From Alicycliphilus denitrificans K601 (lineage in GTDB: Bacteria > Pseudomonadota > Gammaproteobacteria > Burkholderiales > Burkholderiaceae_C), in the NCBI RefSeq assembly GCF_000204645.1, contig NC_015422.1, positions 1,364,001-1,428,000 on the forward strand: a DNA stretch of 64,000 nucleotides, read 5' to 3'. A program made the translations under genes and the position numbers. Of the stretch, positions 27,541 to 37,184 are shown in pieces. The notes beneath the pieces are model-generated. The model saw only the letters and a program-made list of their open reading frames with translations, had not been told where the DNA came from and ran no database searches. Every line of letters starts with the position of its first letter. Position 1 is the stretch's first letter.

Positions 27541-29276
27541 AGCACCTCGCTGGCGAAGTCCGCCAGGCGCGAGCGTTCGCCGCGCGCGAGCAGGATGTGG
27601 CCGCTGTGGGGCCAGCCCTTGAAGCGGTCCACGGCGTAGGTCAGGCCGGAGCTGCCCTCGGTCAGGTAGGGCGTGTCGATCTGGGCTAGGTTGCCCATGC
27701 AGATGATCTTGGTGCCCGGGCCGGCGCGCGTGATCAGCGTCTTCATCTGCTTCGGGGTCAGGTTCTGCGCCTCGTCGATGATCACATACTTGTTCAGGAA
27801 GGTGCGCCCGCGCATGAAGTTCATGCTCTTGATCTTGATGCGGCTGCGGATCAGCTCGTTGGTGGCGGCTCGCCCCCATTCGCCGGCGTTGCCGCCGTCG
27901 CCCTTGGCCAGGAATTCGAGGTTGTCGTCGAGCGCGCCCATCCAGGGGCCCATCTTCTCCTCTTCGGTGCCTGGCAGGAAACCGATGTCCTCGCCCACGC
28001 TCACCGTGGCGCGGGTCATGATGATCTCGGTGTAGCGGCGCTCGTCCAGCACCTGGGTCAGGCCCGAGGCCAGCGCCATCAGCGTTTTGCCCGTGCCCGC
28101 CGTGCCGGTCAGCGTGACGAAGTCCACGTCGGGGTCCATGAGCAGGTTCATGGCGAAGTTCTGCTCGCGGTTGCGCGTGTTCACGCCCCAGACGGCGTTC
28201 TTGGCCGAGCCGTAGTCCTTGAGCGTCTCCAGCACAGCCGTCTTGTCGCGGATCTCGGTCACGCGCGCGTACAGGCTGGGCTCGCCCGGCGCCTCGAAGT
28301 ACACGAACTGGTTGATCATGAGCTGCGACACCACCGGGCCGCCGATGCGGTAGTACATGTGCGCGCCGCTCTGCCAGCTCTCTACGTTCCGGCCGGCCTT
28401 GGTCCAGAAGTCCGGGGGCAGGGCTAGGCTGCCGGTGTACAGCAGGTCGCCGTCCTCCAGGGCCTTGTCGTTCTGGTAGTCCTCGGCGACCAGGCCCAGG
28501 GCGCGGGCCTTCACGCGCATGTTGATGTCCTTGGACACCAGCACCACCTCGCGCGGCGCGTGCAGCTTGCGCAGGGCCTCCACTACGCCCAGGATCTGGT
28601 TGTCCGCCTTGCCCTGGGGCAGGCTGGAGGGCAACTGGTAGGACAGCGGCGCCGTCTGGAAGAACAGGCTGCCCGTGGCGGCGCGCTGGCCCGTGGCATC
28701 GAGCCTGAGGCCGTGCGCCATGTCGTCGGCGCCATGGGCCGCGGCCAGCGCATCCAGCGTGCGGCTGGCCTGGCGGCCGTTGCGGGCGACTTCGGTCATG
28801 CCCTTCTTGTGGGCGTCGAGCTCCTCCAGCACGATCATCGGCAGGAAGATGTCGTGCTCCTCGAAGCGGAACAGGCTCGTCGGGTCGTGCAGCAGCACGT
28901 TCGTGTCGAGCACGAACATCTTCTTCGGGCCCGTGGCGCGGCGCTTGCGCGGGGCGACGGCCGCCGCGGTGCGGATGGGAGTGACGTTGCTCGCCCCGGC
29001 AGGGGCCGCGTCATGCGCGGGCCTGTCCTGCGCCGGCTGGCCGCGGGCCTGCGTGGCTGCTGCGGCCTTGGCGGGCAGGCCGGGCACCTCGGCCGCCTTG
29101 GCGGCAGCGGGCGCGGCGGTCGTCACGCCGCCGGCCCTGGCCTTGGCGCGCTTGCGCGGCGGGGGCGCCGTCTCGGCTGCGGCGGATTCTTGCGCTTCCT
29201 CCTGGGGGGCCGTCAGGAGGTACGCCTCGGGCTTGAGTAGGGCGGCGCGCTTGGTCGGGGCGGGGGGCAGGGGCAT
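27537..29276 (-). CDS. PIN-PhoH ATPase/nuclease fusion
   Basis: PhoH-family protein of 579 residues: a disordered Ala/Pro/Lys-rich N terminus (1-120), a PIN RNase domain (FVLDTNVLLHDPTSLF and VSKDINMRVKARALGL supply acidic residues) and a PhoH helicase-like ATPase with Walker A GTAGTGKTLMA and Walker B YVIIDEAQNLTPKQ. The architecture suggests an ATP-driven RNA-degrading enzyme. The ATG at 29276 is chosen; a GTG at 29318 would extend it by 14 residues into the upstream terminator hairpin. It follows bcp on the same strand but behind a terminator. Confidence 0.92.
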   Translation of the reverse strand: MPLPPAPTKRAALLKPEAYLLTAPQEEAQESAAAETAPPPRKRAKARAGGVTTAAPAAAKAAEVPGLPAKAAAATQARGQPAQDRPAHDAAPAGASNVTPIRTAAAVAPRKRRATGPKKMFVLDTNVLLHDPTSLFRFEEHDIFLPMIVLEELDAHKKGMTEVARNGRQASRTLDALAAAHGADDMAHGLRLDATGQRAATGSLFFQTAPLSYQLPSSLPQGKADNQILGVVEALRKLHAPREVVLVSKDINMRVKARALGLVAEDYQNDKALEDGDLLYTGSLALPPDFWTKAGRNVESWQSGAHMYYRIGGPVVSQLMINQFVYFEAPGEPSLYARVTEIRDKTAVLETLKDYGSAKNAVWGVNTRNREQNFAMNLLMDPDVDFVTLTGTAGTGKTLMALASGLTQVLDERRYTEIIMTRATVSVGEDIGFLPGTEEEKMGPWMGALDDNLEFLAKGDGGNAGEWGRAATNELIRSRIKIKSMNFMRGRTFLNKYVIIDEAQNLTPKQMKTLITRAGPGTKIICMGNLAQIDTPYLTEGSSGLTYAVDRFKGWPHSGHILLARGERSRLADFASEVL

Positions 29277-29308
29277 GGTGCGAAAGGTCTCGCTGGAGGA
29301 GGGAGGTT

Positions 29309-29346
29309 CAAAAAGCACAAAGCCGCCTGGAGACCGAGGCGGCTTT
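29309..29346 (-). terminator. Intrinsic terminator after bcp
   Basis: AAAGCCGCCT pairs with AGGCGGCTTT around an 8-nt loop; the minus strand continues TTTGTGCTTTTTG. It separates bcp from phoH. Confidence 0.8.
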
Positions 29347-29432
29347 GGTTGGAGAGGAGTGCGTTGCGTTTTTCAGCAGCATCGGCCCATTATGCATGCT
29401 CCATGCGGCGGCACGGAGCGGGGCAGTGGCGT

Positions 29433-29921
29433 TCAGGCAGCCTTCTTGACGGGGGCCTTGATGGTCTTGACGGCCTTAAGCACCTCGTCCACGTGGCCCG
29501 GCACCTTCAGTCCGCGCCACTCCTGCACCAGAATGCCTTCGGGGTTGACGAGGAAGGTGCTGCGCTCGATGCCCTTGACCTTCTTGCCGTACATGATCTT
29601 GTTCTTGACCACGCCGAACATGTGGCACATCTTCTCTTCGGTGTCGGCGATGAGCTCGAAGGGCAGCTCCAGCTTTTCCTTGAAGTCGTCGTGAGACTTC
29701 ATGTTGTCGCGCGACACGCCGAAAACCACGGCGCCGGCCTTCTCGAAGTCCTTGAACTTGTCACGGAACTGCATGGCCTCGGTGGTGCAGCCCGGAGTGT
29801 TGTCCTTCGGGTAGAAGTACAGGATCAGAATTTGGCCCTGGTGCGAAACGTTGGAGACCTTGATTCCTCCGGTCGCGTTGGCTTCAAATTCGGGAAGGGG
29901 CTTGTTGACAACGATCGCCAT
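29433..29921 (-). CDS. bcp: Peroxiredoxin, Bcp/PrxQ type
   Basis: Thiol peroxidase that reduces hydrogen peroxide and organic hydroperoxides. It has 162 residues with the peroxidatic cysteine C45 in DNTPGCTTEAM. The resolving cysteine found five residues later in E. coli Bcp is absent (M50). The only other cysteine is C99 in EEKMCHMFGV, which may serve as an alternative resolving residue. It ends in an Ala/Lys tail. A monocistronic layout is likely. Confidence 0.93.
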   Translation of the reverse strand: MAIVVNKPLPEFEANATGGIKVSNVSHQGQILILYFYPKDNTPGCTTEAMQFRDKFKDFEKAGAVVFGVSRDNMKSHDDFKEKLELPFELIADTEEKMCHMFGVVKNKIMYGKKVKGIERSTFLVNPEGILVQEWRGLKVPGHVDEVLKAVKTIKAPVKKAA

Positions 29922-30098
29922 GGCACTTCTATCTCTCAGGAATTAGTCGATGAAAAGCCGGGGGAGTAGGTAGGTGGACTCTTGGCAGGTGCCCCCGACC
30001 GCAACAGGCTATTTTACCTTGAATCATCTGTACTCGCACCGCATGGCCATTCCCACCGCGGGCTTGCGGCGCGCGGCGGCCCTGCGGGGCGGGCGGGA

Positions 30099-30788
30099 CT
30101 ACATGCCGAGGGACTTGAGCAGCGCCTGAGTGTCGTCGTCCGTCGCGGAAGGGGCGGGTGCCGCTGCGGCTGGTGCTGCCGCTGCCTCGGCCATCAGGGC
30201 ATCGGGGTCGGGCGCGTCCTGGGGTTCGAAGTCGCAGAGTTTGACGAACTGCGTGCGGTCGATCGCCAGTTCGAGGTAGAAGATGTTGTTGCTGGCGGTG
30301 TAGAAGGAAACCCGGCGCGCCTCGGGCTGGTCCAGGTTGGCGTCCACGCTCAGCACCACCTGCTGGTTGATCACGAGCATCTTGGGCTGGTTCTGCGTGA
30401 TGTGGGTCTGCAGCTCGCGCCGCACCTTGCCGGTGAAGTCGCCTACCACCTGGTTCATGAGCTCGCCCATGACGTTGCCGACCTCGTCGGCCGTGAAGGA
30501 GCCCGCCAGATCGCTCTCGGACATGCCCATGCTCAGCATGTAGCGCTCATAGATTTCCATGGCTGCGGCGGCCGAGAAATTGATGATGACCAGGCCCGAG
30601 AAGCCGCCGTCGAACAGCACGAAGCAGCCGATGTCGGGCTTGAGGCAGGTCTTCGTGATGCGCTGGACCATGCCGGAGTAATGCACCGGCCCCTGCGTGG
30701 CGATCGACAGTACGCGCGTCACGGAGTTGCACAGGGAGATCAGCACGTCTTCGGTACCGTAGACGACAGGGGTGTTCGAAGGGGTCAT
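30099..30788 (-). CDS. DUF3334 protein, CheX/CheC-like
   Basis: 229-residue cytoplasmic protein of the DUF3334 family. Stretches such as GCFVLFDGGFSGLVIINFSA and DEVGNVMGELMNQVVGDFTG resemble the layout of CheX/CheC/FliY phosphatase-like domains, with an ExxN-like segment (ELMN) in the helix. The C-terminal 40 residues are an Ala/Pro linker ending in DDTQALLKSLGM, possibly a short docking peptide. Family function is not established; a signalling or chemotaxis role is inference. It is divergent from the cytochrome b561 gene across a 257-bp gap with AT-rich promoter-like sequence and no gene. Confidence 0.75.
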   Translation of the reverse strand: MTPSNTPVVYGTEDVLISLCNSVTRVLSIATQGPVHYSGMVQRITKTCLKPDIGCFVLFDGGFSGLVIINFSAAAAMEIYERYMLSMGMSESDLAGSFTADEVGNVMGELMNQVVGDFTGKVRRELQTHITQNQPKMLVINQQVVLSVDANLDQPEARRVSFYTASNNIFYLELAIDRTQFVKLCDFEPQDAPDPDALMAEAAAAPAAAAPAPSATDDDTQALLKSLGM

Positions 30789-31045
30789 GGAGCTGCTGAA
30801 AAAGGAGCGGACGGACGGTGCCGCGAAAGGCCGATCATGGCACGACAGCCGGGCGAGGGCGAAGGGGCGAGGCCCGGCGACGTGAAATATTCATATTCGT
30901 GCGTTCATAAACTTTGAATAAAAACGTCAAACCGGTTGAAACTTCACGCATGCTGCCGACTCTAGACTGCAGGAATCACGGATACCCCTCTTGTCATCCC
31001 GGCGGCTCTGTGCGCTGGGAGTGGCTTTTTTAACACCTGCACTTC

Positions 31046-31633
31046 ATGAGTTCTGTCATCACGCGACCTGCCGCACGCTACGGCGCCACCGCCATTGCGC
31101 TGCACTGGGTGCTGGGGCTGGCCATTGTTGCCATGCTCTGCATGGGCTGGTACATGGCGGGCCTGCCGTTCTCGCCGCAGCGGCTGAAGCTCTACAACTG
31201 GCACAAATGGGCCGGCGTGGCCATCCTGGCCCTGTCCGTGCTGCGCCTTGTGGCGCGCCTCATCCGGCGGCCGCCGCCGCTGCCTGCCGACGTCCAGTCC
31301 TCCATGCCGCGCTGGCAACGGCTAGCGCACCATGGCGTGCACCATCTGCTGTACGCGCTGTTCTTCATCGTGCCGCTGGTGGGCTGGGCCTACAGCTCGG
31401 CGGCGGGGTTCCCCATCGTGTTCCTGGGCCTGGTTCCGCTGCCCGACTTCGTGTCCCCCAGCCCCGCGCTGGCCGATGCCCTCAAGCCCTGGCATGCGCT
31501 GACGGCCTATGCGCTGGCCGCCCTGGTGGCGCTGCACGTGGCGGCGGTGGTCAAGCATCAATTCATCGACCGCGACGGCCTGATGGCCCGCATGCTGCCC
31601 GGCTGGGGCCGGTGCGCAGCGGAGCGCGCATGA
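31046..31633 (+). CDS. Cytochrome b561 family protein
   Basis: Four-helix membrane diheme cytochrome b of 195 residues, proposed to move electrons from quinol to periplasmic acceptors such as superoxide or YceI-linked quinones. Candidate heme histidines are in AIALHWVLG, NWHKWAG, LAHHGVHHLLYAL and LVALHVAAVVKHQ. Hydrophobic stretches lie near 15-35, 50-68, 95-117 and 150-170. It is followed closely by two yceI genes, a common pairing. Confidence 0.9.
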   Translation: MSSVITRPAARYGATAIALHWVLGLAIVAMLCMGWYMAGLPFSPQRLKLYNWHKWAGVAILALSVLRLVARLIRRPPPLPADVQSSMPRWQRLAHHGVHHLLYALFFIVPLVGWAYSSAAGFPIVFLGLVPLPDFVSPSPALADALKPWHALTAYALAALVALHVAAVVKHQFIDRDGLMARMLPGWGRCAAERA

Positions 31634-31668
31634 CCTGTTTTCGCCATTACAGAACGGAGCATTCCACC

Positions 31669-32250
31669 GTGACAGTATCGACCTTGACCCGACGCGCCGG
31701 CCTGGTGCTGGCCACTGCCGCCGCCCTTGCGGGCGGCCCCGCCCTTGCGCAGCAGCGGCTCGTGTCCGAGCAGAGCGAGATCGCCTTCGTGAGCAAGCAG
31801 ATGGGCGTGCCCGTGGAGGGGAAGTTCAAGAAGTTCGACGCCCAGGTGGCGTTCGACCCGGCCAAGCTGGCCACGAGCAAGGTGGCGTTCACGGTGGATA
31901 CCGGCAGCGCCACGCTGGGCGTGCGCGAGACCGACGCCGAACTGCCCAAGGCCGTGTGGTTCAACGTGCCCAAGTTCCCGCAGGCCACCTTCCAGTCCAG
32001 CGCCATCAAGGCCGTGGGCGCGGGCAAGTACGAGGTGGCGGGCAAGCTCAGCATCAAGGGTGCGTCGCAGGACGTGGTGGTGCCCGTCACGCTCACGCAA
32101 AGCGGAGCCACGACGACCGCCGCCGGCAGCTTCGTCATCAAGCGGCTGGCCTTCAAGATCGGCGAGAACGAATGGGCTGACACGTCCATGGTGGCCGACG
32201 ACGTGCAGGTCAAGTTCAAGTTGGCCTTTGCCGGCGTGCCCAAGCTCTGA
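31669..32250 (+). CDS. YceI family periplasmic protein (first copy)
   Basis: 193-residue exported lipocalin-like protein of the YceI family, which binds isoprenoid-type lipids such as polyprenyl quinones. The GTG at 31669, preceded by ACGGAG, gives a clean signal peptide TRRAGLVLATAAALAGGPAL then AQQ. An in-frame ATG at 31630 overlaps the cytochrome b561 stop but would put 13 charged residues before the signal. Core motifs are LVSEQSEIAFVSKQMGVPVE and KLSIKGASQDVVVPVTL. Probably in one operon with the cytochrome and the second yceI. Confidence 0.88.
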   Translation: MTVSTLTRRAGLVLATAAALAGGPALAQQRLVSEQSEIAFVSKQMGVPVEGKFKKFDAQVAFDPAKLATSKVAFTVDTGSATLGVRETDAELPKAVWFNVPKFPQATFQSSAIKAVGAGKYEVAGKLSIKGASQDVVVPVTLTQSGATTTAAGSFVIKRLAFKIGENEWADTSMVADDVQVKFKLAFAGVPKL

Positions 32251-32304
32251 CCACGCCCCCTTTACCCATCACCCTTTTCATCAGCCCTCACGGAGTACAA
32301 GCCC

Positions 32305-32880
32305 ATGCGTTCGACCCTTCTGGCCCTTGCCGCAGCCGCAGCCCTGTCCGCAGGCGCCGTGCACGCCGAGCCTGCAACCTATGCAGTGGATCCCACGCAC
32401 ACCTTCGCCACGTTTGAAATCAGCCACTTTGGCGCCAGCGTGAACCGCGGCCGTTTCGACAAGAAGGAAGGCGTGGTGCAGTTCGACAAGGCGGGCAAGG
32501 CCGGCAAGGTGGAGCTCACGCTGCAGATCGACTCCCTCACCACGGGTACGCTGCCGTTCGATAAGCACCTGAAGAGCGCGGAGATCTTCGACGTTGCGCA
32601 GTTCCCCACCGCGCGTTTCGTTGGTGACAAGTTCACGTTCGAGGGCGACAAGGTGACGGCCGTGTCCGGCAACCTGACCATCAAGGGCAAGACCCAGCCC
32701 GTGACTTTCAAGGCCAACCAGTTCGCCTGCTACGACAGCCCTATGCTCAAGCGCGAGGTGTGCGGCGGCGACTTCGAGGCGACCATCGACCGCACCGCCT
32801 TCGGCGTGGACTATGGCGTGCAGTACGGCTTCCCGAAGAACGTGCGCATAGTGGCGCAGATCGAGGCCATCAAGCAGTAA
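32305..32880 (+). CDS. YceI family periplasmic protein (second copy)
   Basis: 191-residue YceI protein: signal peptide MRSTLLALAAAAALSAGAVH-A, then the typical start YAVDPTHTFATFEISHFG and NRGRFDKKEGVVQFDKAGKA. Motif NLTIKGKTQPVTFKA and two cysteines (FACYDSPMLKREVCGGDFE) place it in the longer periplasmic YceI subgroup. It is 54 nt after the first yceI; the sequences are clearly different, so this is not a recent duplication. It ends at a strong terminator. Confidence 0.92.
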   Translation: MRSTLLALAAAAALSAGAVHAEPATYAVDPTHTFATFEISHFGASVNRGRFDKKEGVVQFDKAGKAGKVELTLQIDSLTTGTLPFDKHLKSAEIFDVAQFPTARFVGDKFTFEGDKVTAVSGNLTIKGKTQPVTFKANQFACYDSPMLKREVCGGDFEATIDRTAFGVDYGVQYGFPKNVRIVAQIEAIKQ

Positions 32881-32903
32881 TTTCCGCGCGGCCTGGACGC
32901 ACG

Positions 32904-32945
32904 GAAGGGCCGGCGCCTGATGTGGCGCCGGCCCTTCGTGCTTTT
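32904..32945 (+). terminator. Strong intrinsic terminator after yceI pair
   Basis: A 14-bp perfect GC-rich stem (GAAGGGCCGGCGCC and its complement) with a 6-nt loop is followed by GTGCTTTTG. It lies between the convergent yceI and maeB genes and may stop both transcripts. Confidence 0.85.
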
Positions 32946-32949
32946 GCGG

Positions 32950-35259
32950 TTACTGCCGGCGCGTGGCGCTGCTCACCACGGCCAGGGCCGTCATGTTCAG
33001 CACGCGGCGCACGGTGGATGCGGGCGTGAGGATGTAGGCCGTGGCGGCGGTGCCCATGAGGATGGGGCCCACGGTCACGCCGCCGCTGGTCGTGGTCTTG
33101 AGCACGTTGTAGAGGATGTTGGCCGAGTCGAGGTTCGGGCAGATCAGCAGGTTGGCCGCGCCGGTGAGCGTGGAGTCCTGCAGATAGTTGGCGCGGATCC
33201 GGGGCTCCAGGGCCGCGTCGCCGTGCAGCTCGCCGTCGCATTCGATGTCGGGGTGGCGCGCCACGAACAGGTCGCGCGCGGCGCGCATCTTGCGGGCCGA
33301 GCTGCGCTTGGACGAGCCGAAGCTCGAGTGCGACAGGAACGCCACCTTGGGCGGCAGGCCGAAGCGCTGCACCTCCTGCACGGCGGCCCAGGCGATGTCG
33401 GCAAGCTCTTCGGCCGTCGGGTCTTCGTTGACGTAGGTGTCGGCGATGAACAACGTGCCGTTGTGGGGGGTCATCACGGCGTTCAGGGCGGCGTACTGTT
33501 TCGCATCCGCGGCGTGGCCCAGGATGTTGTGGATGCGCTCCAGGTGCGTCTCGTACGTTCCCACCAGGCCGCAGATCATCGCGTCCGCGTCGCCGAGCCG
33601 GACCATGAGCGCGGCGATGATGGTGTTGGACCGGCGCACGGCGGCCTTGGCCATCTCGGGCGTGGCGCCGTTGCGTTTCATGAGCTGGTGGTAGGCCTCC
33701 CAGTACTGGCGGAAGCGCGGATCGTCCGAGGGGTCGCAGATCTCCACGTCCTTGCCCGGCTGCATGCGCAGGCCGGCCTTGGCGATGCGCGCTGCGATCA
33801 CGGCGGGGCGGCCGATGAGGATGGGGCGCGCGATGCGGTCGTCGATGGCGATCTGCGCCGCGCGCAGCGCGCGCTCGTCCTCGCCGTCGGCGTAGGCCAC
33901 GCGCTTGTGCGCATCGGGCTGGGCCTTGGCCGCGTTGATGACGGGGCGCATCAGCATGCCGGTCTGGTACACGAAGCGCGTCAGGCTGTTCCTGTAGACC
34001 TCCAGGTCGGCGACCGGGCGCGTGGCGACGCCCGATTCCGCCGCCGCCTGCGCCACCGCCGGTGCGATCTTGAGGATCAGGCGGGAGTCGAACGGAGTGG
34101 GGATCAGGTAGTCGGGGCCGAAGGCGAGTTCCTTGCCGGCGTAGGCGGCGGCCACTTCCTCGCTGATGTTCTCCTTGGCGAGCGCGGCGATCTGGCGCAC
34201 GCAGGCGAGCTTCATGGCCTCGGTGATCTTGGTGGCCCCGCAGTCCAGCGCGCCGCGGAAGATGTAGGGGAAGCACAGGACGTTGTTCACCTGGTTGGGA
34301 TAGTCCGAGCGGCCCGTGGCGATGATGCAGTCCGGGCGCACGGCCTTGGCGAGCTCGGGGCGGATCTCGGGCTCGGGGTTGGCCAGCGCCAGGATGATGG
34401 GCTTGTCCGCCATGGTCTTGACCATCTCGGCCGTGAGCACGCCGGGGGCCGAGCAGCCCAGGAATACGTCGGCCCCATGGACCACGTCGGCCAGCGTGCG
34501 CGCATCGGTCTTCTGCGCGTAGCGGGCCTTGGATTCGTCCATGCCGCCGGGGCGGCCCTCGTAGATCACGCCCTTGGAGTCCACCATGAAGATGTGCTCG
34601 CGCTTCACGCCCAGGCCGACCATCACGTCCACACAGGCGATGGCCGCGGCGCCGGCGCCGGAGACGGCCACCTTCACCTTGTCGATCTGCTTGCCCACGA
34701 GCTCCAGGCCGTTGAGCAGCGCGGCGCTCGAAATGATGGCCGTGCCGTGCTGATCGTCGTGGAACACCGGGATGTTCATGCGCTTGGACAATTCGCGCTC
34801 GATGTAGAAGCACTCGGGCGCCTTGATGTCCTCAAGGTTGATGCCGCCCAGCGTGGGTTCGAGCGACGCGACGATCTCGATGATCTTGTCGGGGTCGCGC
34901 GCGTCCAGCTCGATGTCGAACACGTCCACGCCCGCGAACTTCTTGAACAGGCACCCCTTGCCCTCCATCACCGGCTTGCCCGCGAGCGGCCCGATGTCGC
35001 CCAGGCCCAGCACCGCCGTGCCGTTGGTGATCACGCCCACCAGGTTGCCGCGCGAGGTGTAGTCGAATGCCTTGGTGGGGTCGGCCTGGATGTCCAGGCA
35101 GGGATAGGCCACGCCGGGCGAGTAGGCGAGGGACAGGTCGCGCTGGTTGGAGAGCGGCTTGGTCGGGGCGACCGAGACCTTGCCCTTGGTGGGGCTGCGG
35201 TGGTATTCGAGTGCGGCTTCGCGCAGGGCTTGTTCGGCGGCAGACAGGGGCGAGGTCAT
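32950..35259 (-). CDS. maeB: NADP-dependent malic enzyme (MaeB type)
   Basis: Decarboxylates malate to pyruvate with NADPH formation. It has 769 residues, the size of the bacterial MaeB fusion: an N-terminal malic-enzyme half ([28 protein letters not shown], nucleotide loop [13 protein letters not shown]) and a C-terminal phosphotransacetylase-like regulatory half (from about residue 430, with [18 protein letters not shown]). The ATG at 35259 gives [12 protein letters not shown]. Monocistronic between two terminators. Confidence 0.96.
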   Translation of the reverse strand: MTSPLSAAEQALREAALEYHRSPTKGKVSVAPTKPLSNQRDLSLAYSPGVAYPCLDIQADPTKAFDYTSRGNLVGVITNGTAVLGLGDIGPLAGKPVMEGKGCLFKKFAGVDVFDIELDARDPDKIIEIVASLEPTLGGINLEDIKAPECFYIERELSKRMNIPVFHDDQHGTAIISSAALLNGLELVGKQIDKVKVAVSGAGAAAIACVDVMVGLGVKREHIFMVDSKGVIYEGRPGGMDESKARYAQKTDARTLADVVHGADVFLGCSAPGVLTAEMVKTMADKPIILALANPEPEIRPELAKAVRPDCIIATGRSDYPNQVNNVLCFPYIFRGALDCGATKITEAMKLACVRQIAALAKENISEEVAAAYAGKELAFGPDYLIPTPFDSRLILKIAPAVAQAAAESGVATRPVADLEVYRNSLTRFVYQTGMLMRPVINAAKAQPDAHKRVAYADGEDERALRAAQIAIDDRIARPILIGRPAVIAARIAKAGLRMQPGKDVEICDPSDDPRFRQYWEAYHQLMKRNGATPEMAKAAVRRSNTIIAALMVRLGDADAMICGLVGTYETHLERIHNILGHAADAKQYAALNAVMTPHNGTLFIADTYVNEDPTAEELADIAWAAVQEVQRFGLPPKVAFLSHSSFGSSKRSSARKMRAARDLFVARHPDIECDGELHGDAALEPRIRANYLQDSTLTGAANLLICPNLDSANILYNVLKTTTSGGVTVGPILMGTAATAYILTPASTVRRVLNMTALAVVSSATRRQ

Positions 35260-35335
35260 GACGGGATTCCAACAGAGAGAGATATACAGGGCTTACAGGC
35301 AACTGACGCCTAGCATCATAGTGGTGGCGCAACGC

Positions 35336-35373
35336 AAAAAAGCCCGAACCTGCATGCGTGCGCGGGTTCGGGC
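35336..35373 (-). terminator. Intrinsic terminator after the purine permease
   Basis: GCCCGAACC pairs with GGTTCGGGC; the minus strand continues TTTTTTGCG. It sits 24 nt after the permease stop. Confidence 0.88.
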
Positions 35374-35396
35374 GAGGGCTTCTCAGCGGCCGGGCA

Positions 35397-36884
35397 TCAA
35401 TGCGCTTCCGCCTGGCGAGCCGCCTCCACGGCGGCTGAGGTGTCGCCGTTGGCGCCGTTGAAGAACACGTTGAGCAGCACGGCGGCGATCGAGGACAGCA
35501 GGATGCCCGATTCGATCAGCGGGTGGATGGCATGCGGCATCCACTGGCGGAACTGCGGCGCCACCAGCGGGATCATGCCGACGCCGATGGAGACGGCGAC
35601 GATCATCGCGTTGGAGCGGTTGGTCTTGAAGTCCACCGCGCTCAGGATGCGGATGCCCGTGGCGGCCACCATGCCGAACATCACCAGGCCCGCGCCGCCC
35701 AGCACCACGGTGGGCAGCGACTCGACCAGCGCGCCCATCTTGGGCAGCACGCCCAGCACGATCAGGATCACGCCGCCGGCCACGCAGACGAAGCGGCTCT
35801 TGACGCCCGTGACGGCCACCAGGCCCACGTTCTGCGAGAAGCTGGTGTAGGGGAAGGTGTTGAAGATGCCGCCGATGAGCGTGCCCAGGCCGTCGGTGCG
35901 CAGGCCGCGCTTGAGGTCTTCCGGGCTGATGTGGCGGTCGGTCATCTCGCCGAGCGCCAGGAACATGCCGGTCGATTCGATCATCACCACGATCATCACC
36001 AGCGTCATCGTCAGGATCAGGATGGGGTCGAAGATCGGCGTGGCGATCTCCATCGGCAGCACGATGTCGAGCCAGGGTGCTTTGCCCACCTTCTCGAAGG
36101 TCATCAGGCCCATGGCCGCGGCCACGACGGCGCCGATGACGATGCCCAGCAGCACCGAGATGTTGGCGATGAAGCCCTTGGCGAAGCGGGCGATCAGCAG
36201 GATGGACACCAGCACCAGGGCCGAGATGCCCACGCCCGAAAGATCGGCGTACTTGGGGTTGGGCACCGTGGGCATGAGCTTCAGGCCGTGGGGCACGGGC
36301 GGCAGCGAGCTGCCCGGCGCGCCGGCCATGGCCTGTGCCTCGCTGAGCCACTTGGTGTACTCGGGGTTGACGACGCTCGGCGCCGTCGGCCCCACGGGGT
36401 TGCCGAAGATCCAGTTGATGCCCACGCGCATCAGGCTGATGCCGATCACCGCGATGATGGTGCCCGTGACCACCGGCGGGAAGAAGCGCAGCATGCGGCT
36501 GACCAGCGGCGCTATCAGGATCGATATCACGCCCGCGCCTATCACCGCGCCGAAGATCAGCCCCGCCCCCGCCTGGCCCGAGGTGGCCTGCGCCATCGAC
36601 ACCATGGGCGCGACGGCGGCGAAGGTCACGCCCATCATCACCGGCAGCCTGATGCCGAACCACTGCGTGGCGCCCAGCGCCTGGATCAGCGTGACCAGGC
36701 CGCAGCAGAACAGGTCGGCCGAGATCAGCTTGGTGACCTGGTCGGGCGTGAGGTTGAGCGCACGGCCGACGATCAGCGGCACCGCCACGGCGCCGGCGTA
36801 CATCACCAGCACGTGCTGCAGTCCCAGGGCGGTCAGCCGCCCCATGGGCAGCATTTCATCGACAGGGTGGACGTTCGTGGACAT
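35397..36884 (-). CDS. NCS2-family purine (xanthine/urate) permease
   Basis: Inner-membrane nucleobase:cation symporter of 495 residues with about 12-14 hydrophobic helices. Family features include GLQHVLVMYAGAVAVPLIVG at the N terminus, the substrate-region segment MIVVMIESTGMFLALGEMT and the NCS2 motif FNTFPYTSFSQNVGLVAVTG, which is typical of the xanthine/urate branch. The ATG at 36884 follows GAGGAAG; the open frame reaches further upstream without homology. A GntR-type operator motif lies 95 bp upstream. Urate or xanthine as cargo is inferred from family and from the purine genes nearby. Confidence 0.92.
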   Translation of the reverse strand: MSTNVHPVDEMLPMGRLTALGLQHVLVMYAGAVAVPLIVGRALNLTPDQVTKLISADLFCCGLVTLIQALGATQWFGIRLPVMMGVTFAAVAPMVSMAQATSGQAGAGLIFGAVIGAGVISILIAPLVSRMLRFFPPVVTGTIIAVIGISLMRVGINWIFGNPVGPTAPSVVNPEYTKWLSEAQAMAGAPGSSLPPVPHGLKLMPTVPNPKYADLSGVGISALVLVSILLIARFAKGFIANISVLLGIVIGAVVAAAMGLMTFEKVGKAPWLDIVLPMEIATPIFDPILILTMTLVMIVVMIESTGMFLALGEMTDRHISPEDLKRGLRTDGLGTLIGGIFNTFPYTSFSQNVGLVAVTGVKSRFVCVAGGVILIVLGVLPKMGALVESLPTVVLGGAGLVMFGMVAATGIRILSAVDFKTNRSNAMIVAVSIGVGMIPLVAPQFRQWMPHAIHPLIESGILLSSIAAVLLNVFFNGANGDTSAAVEAARQAEAH

Positions 36885-36978
36885 GGGTCTTCCTCGGGTC
36901 ATGTTTCTGCGCGACCGGCAGGCCGCCACCGCAGCGGCCCGAACCAGTGCACAGCAAGTGCTTGCACACCGTAATCCA

Positions 36979-36995
36979 TACAAAAAGTGTATACA
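36979..36995 (+). promoter_or_regulatory. Predicted GntR operator before the permease
   Basis: TACAAAAAGTGTATACA matches the 17-bp motif found at four purine-gene promoters in this window; it contains the palindrome TGTATACA. Confidence 0.65.
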
Positions 36996-37097
36996 AACAA
37001 ACCGTGCCACAACCATAGGGGTGATCCCTGGTTGCCGGGCGGAAGACTCCGTGCGGCTGTCCTGGTCCTGGGACGAGGCGTGCCCCATAGTCCGCCT

Positions 37098-37180
37098 CCT
37101 TAGATGTAATAAAAATTAACTTTCGCCATTTAAATTTTCATTTATATAATTAATTTCGCAATTTATTACAATAAAAAAGC
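37098..37180. other. AT-rich patch between permease and chemoreceptor
   Basis: Roughly 80 bp of about 80% A+T in a G+C-rich genome, including TTTATATAATTAATTT. It sits in the 300-bp divergent gap, which otherwise holds the GntR operator and no gene. Likely promoter DNA for the chemoreceptor; a foreign origin is possible. Confidence 0.5.
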
Positions 37181-37184
37181 CTTT

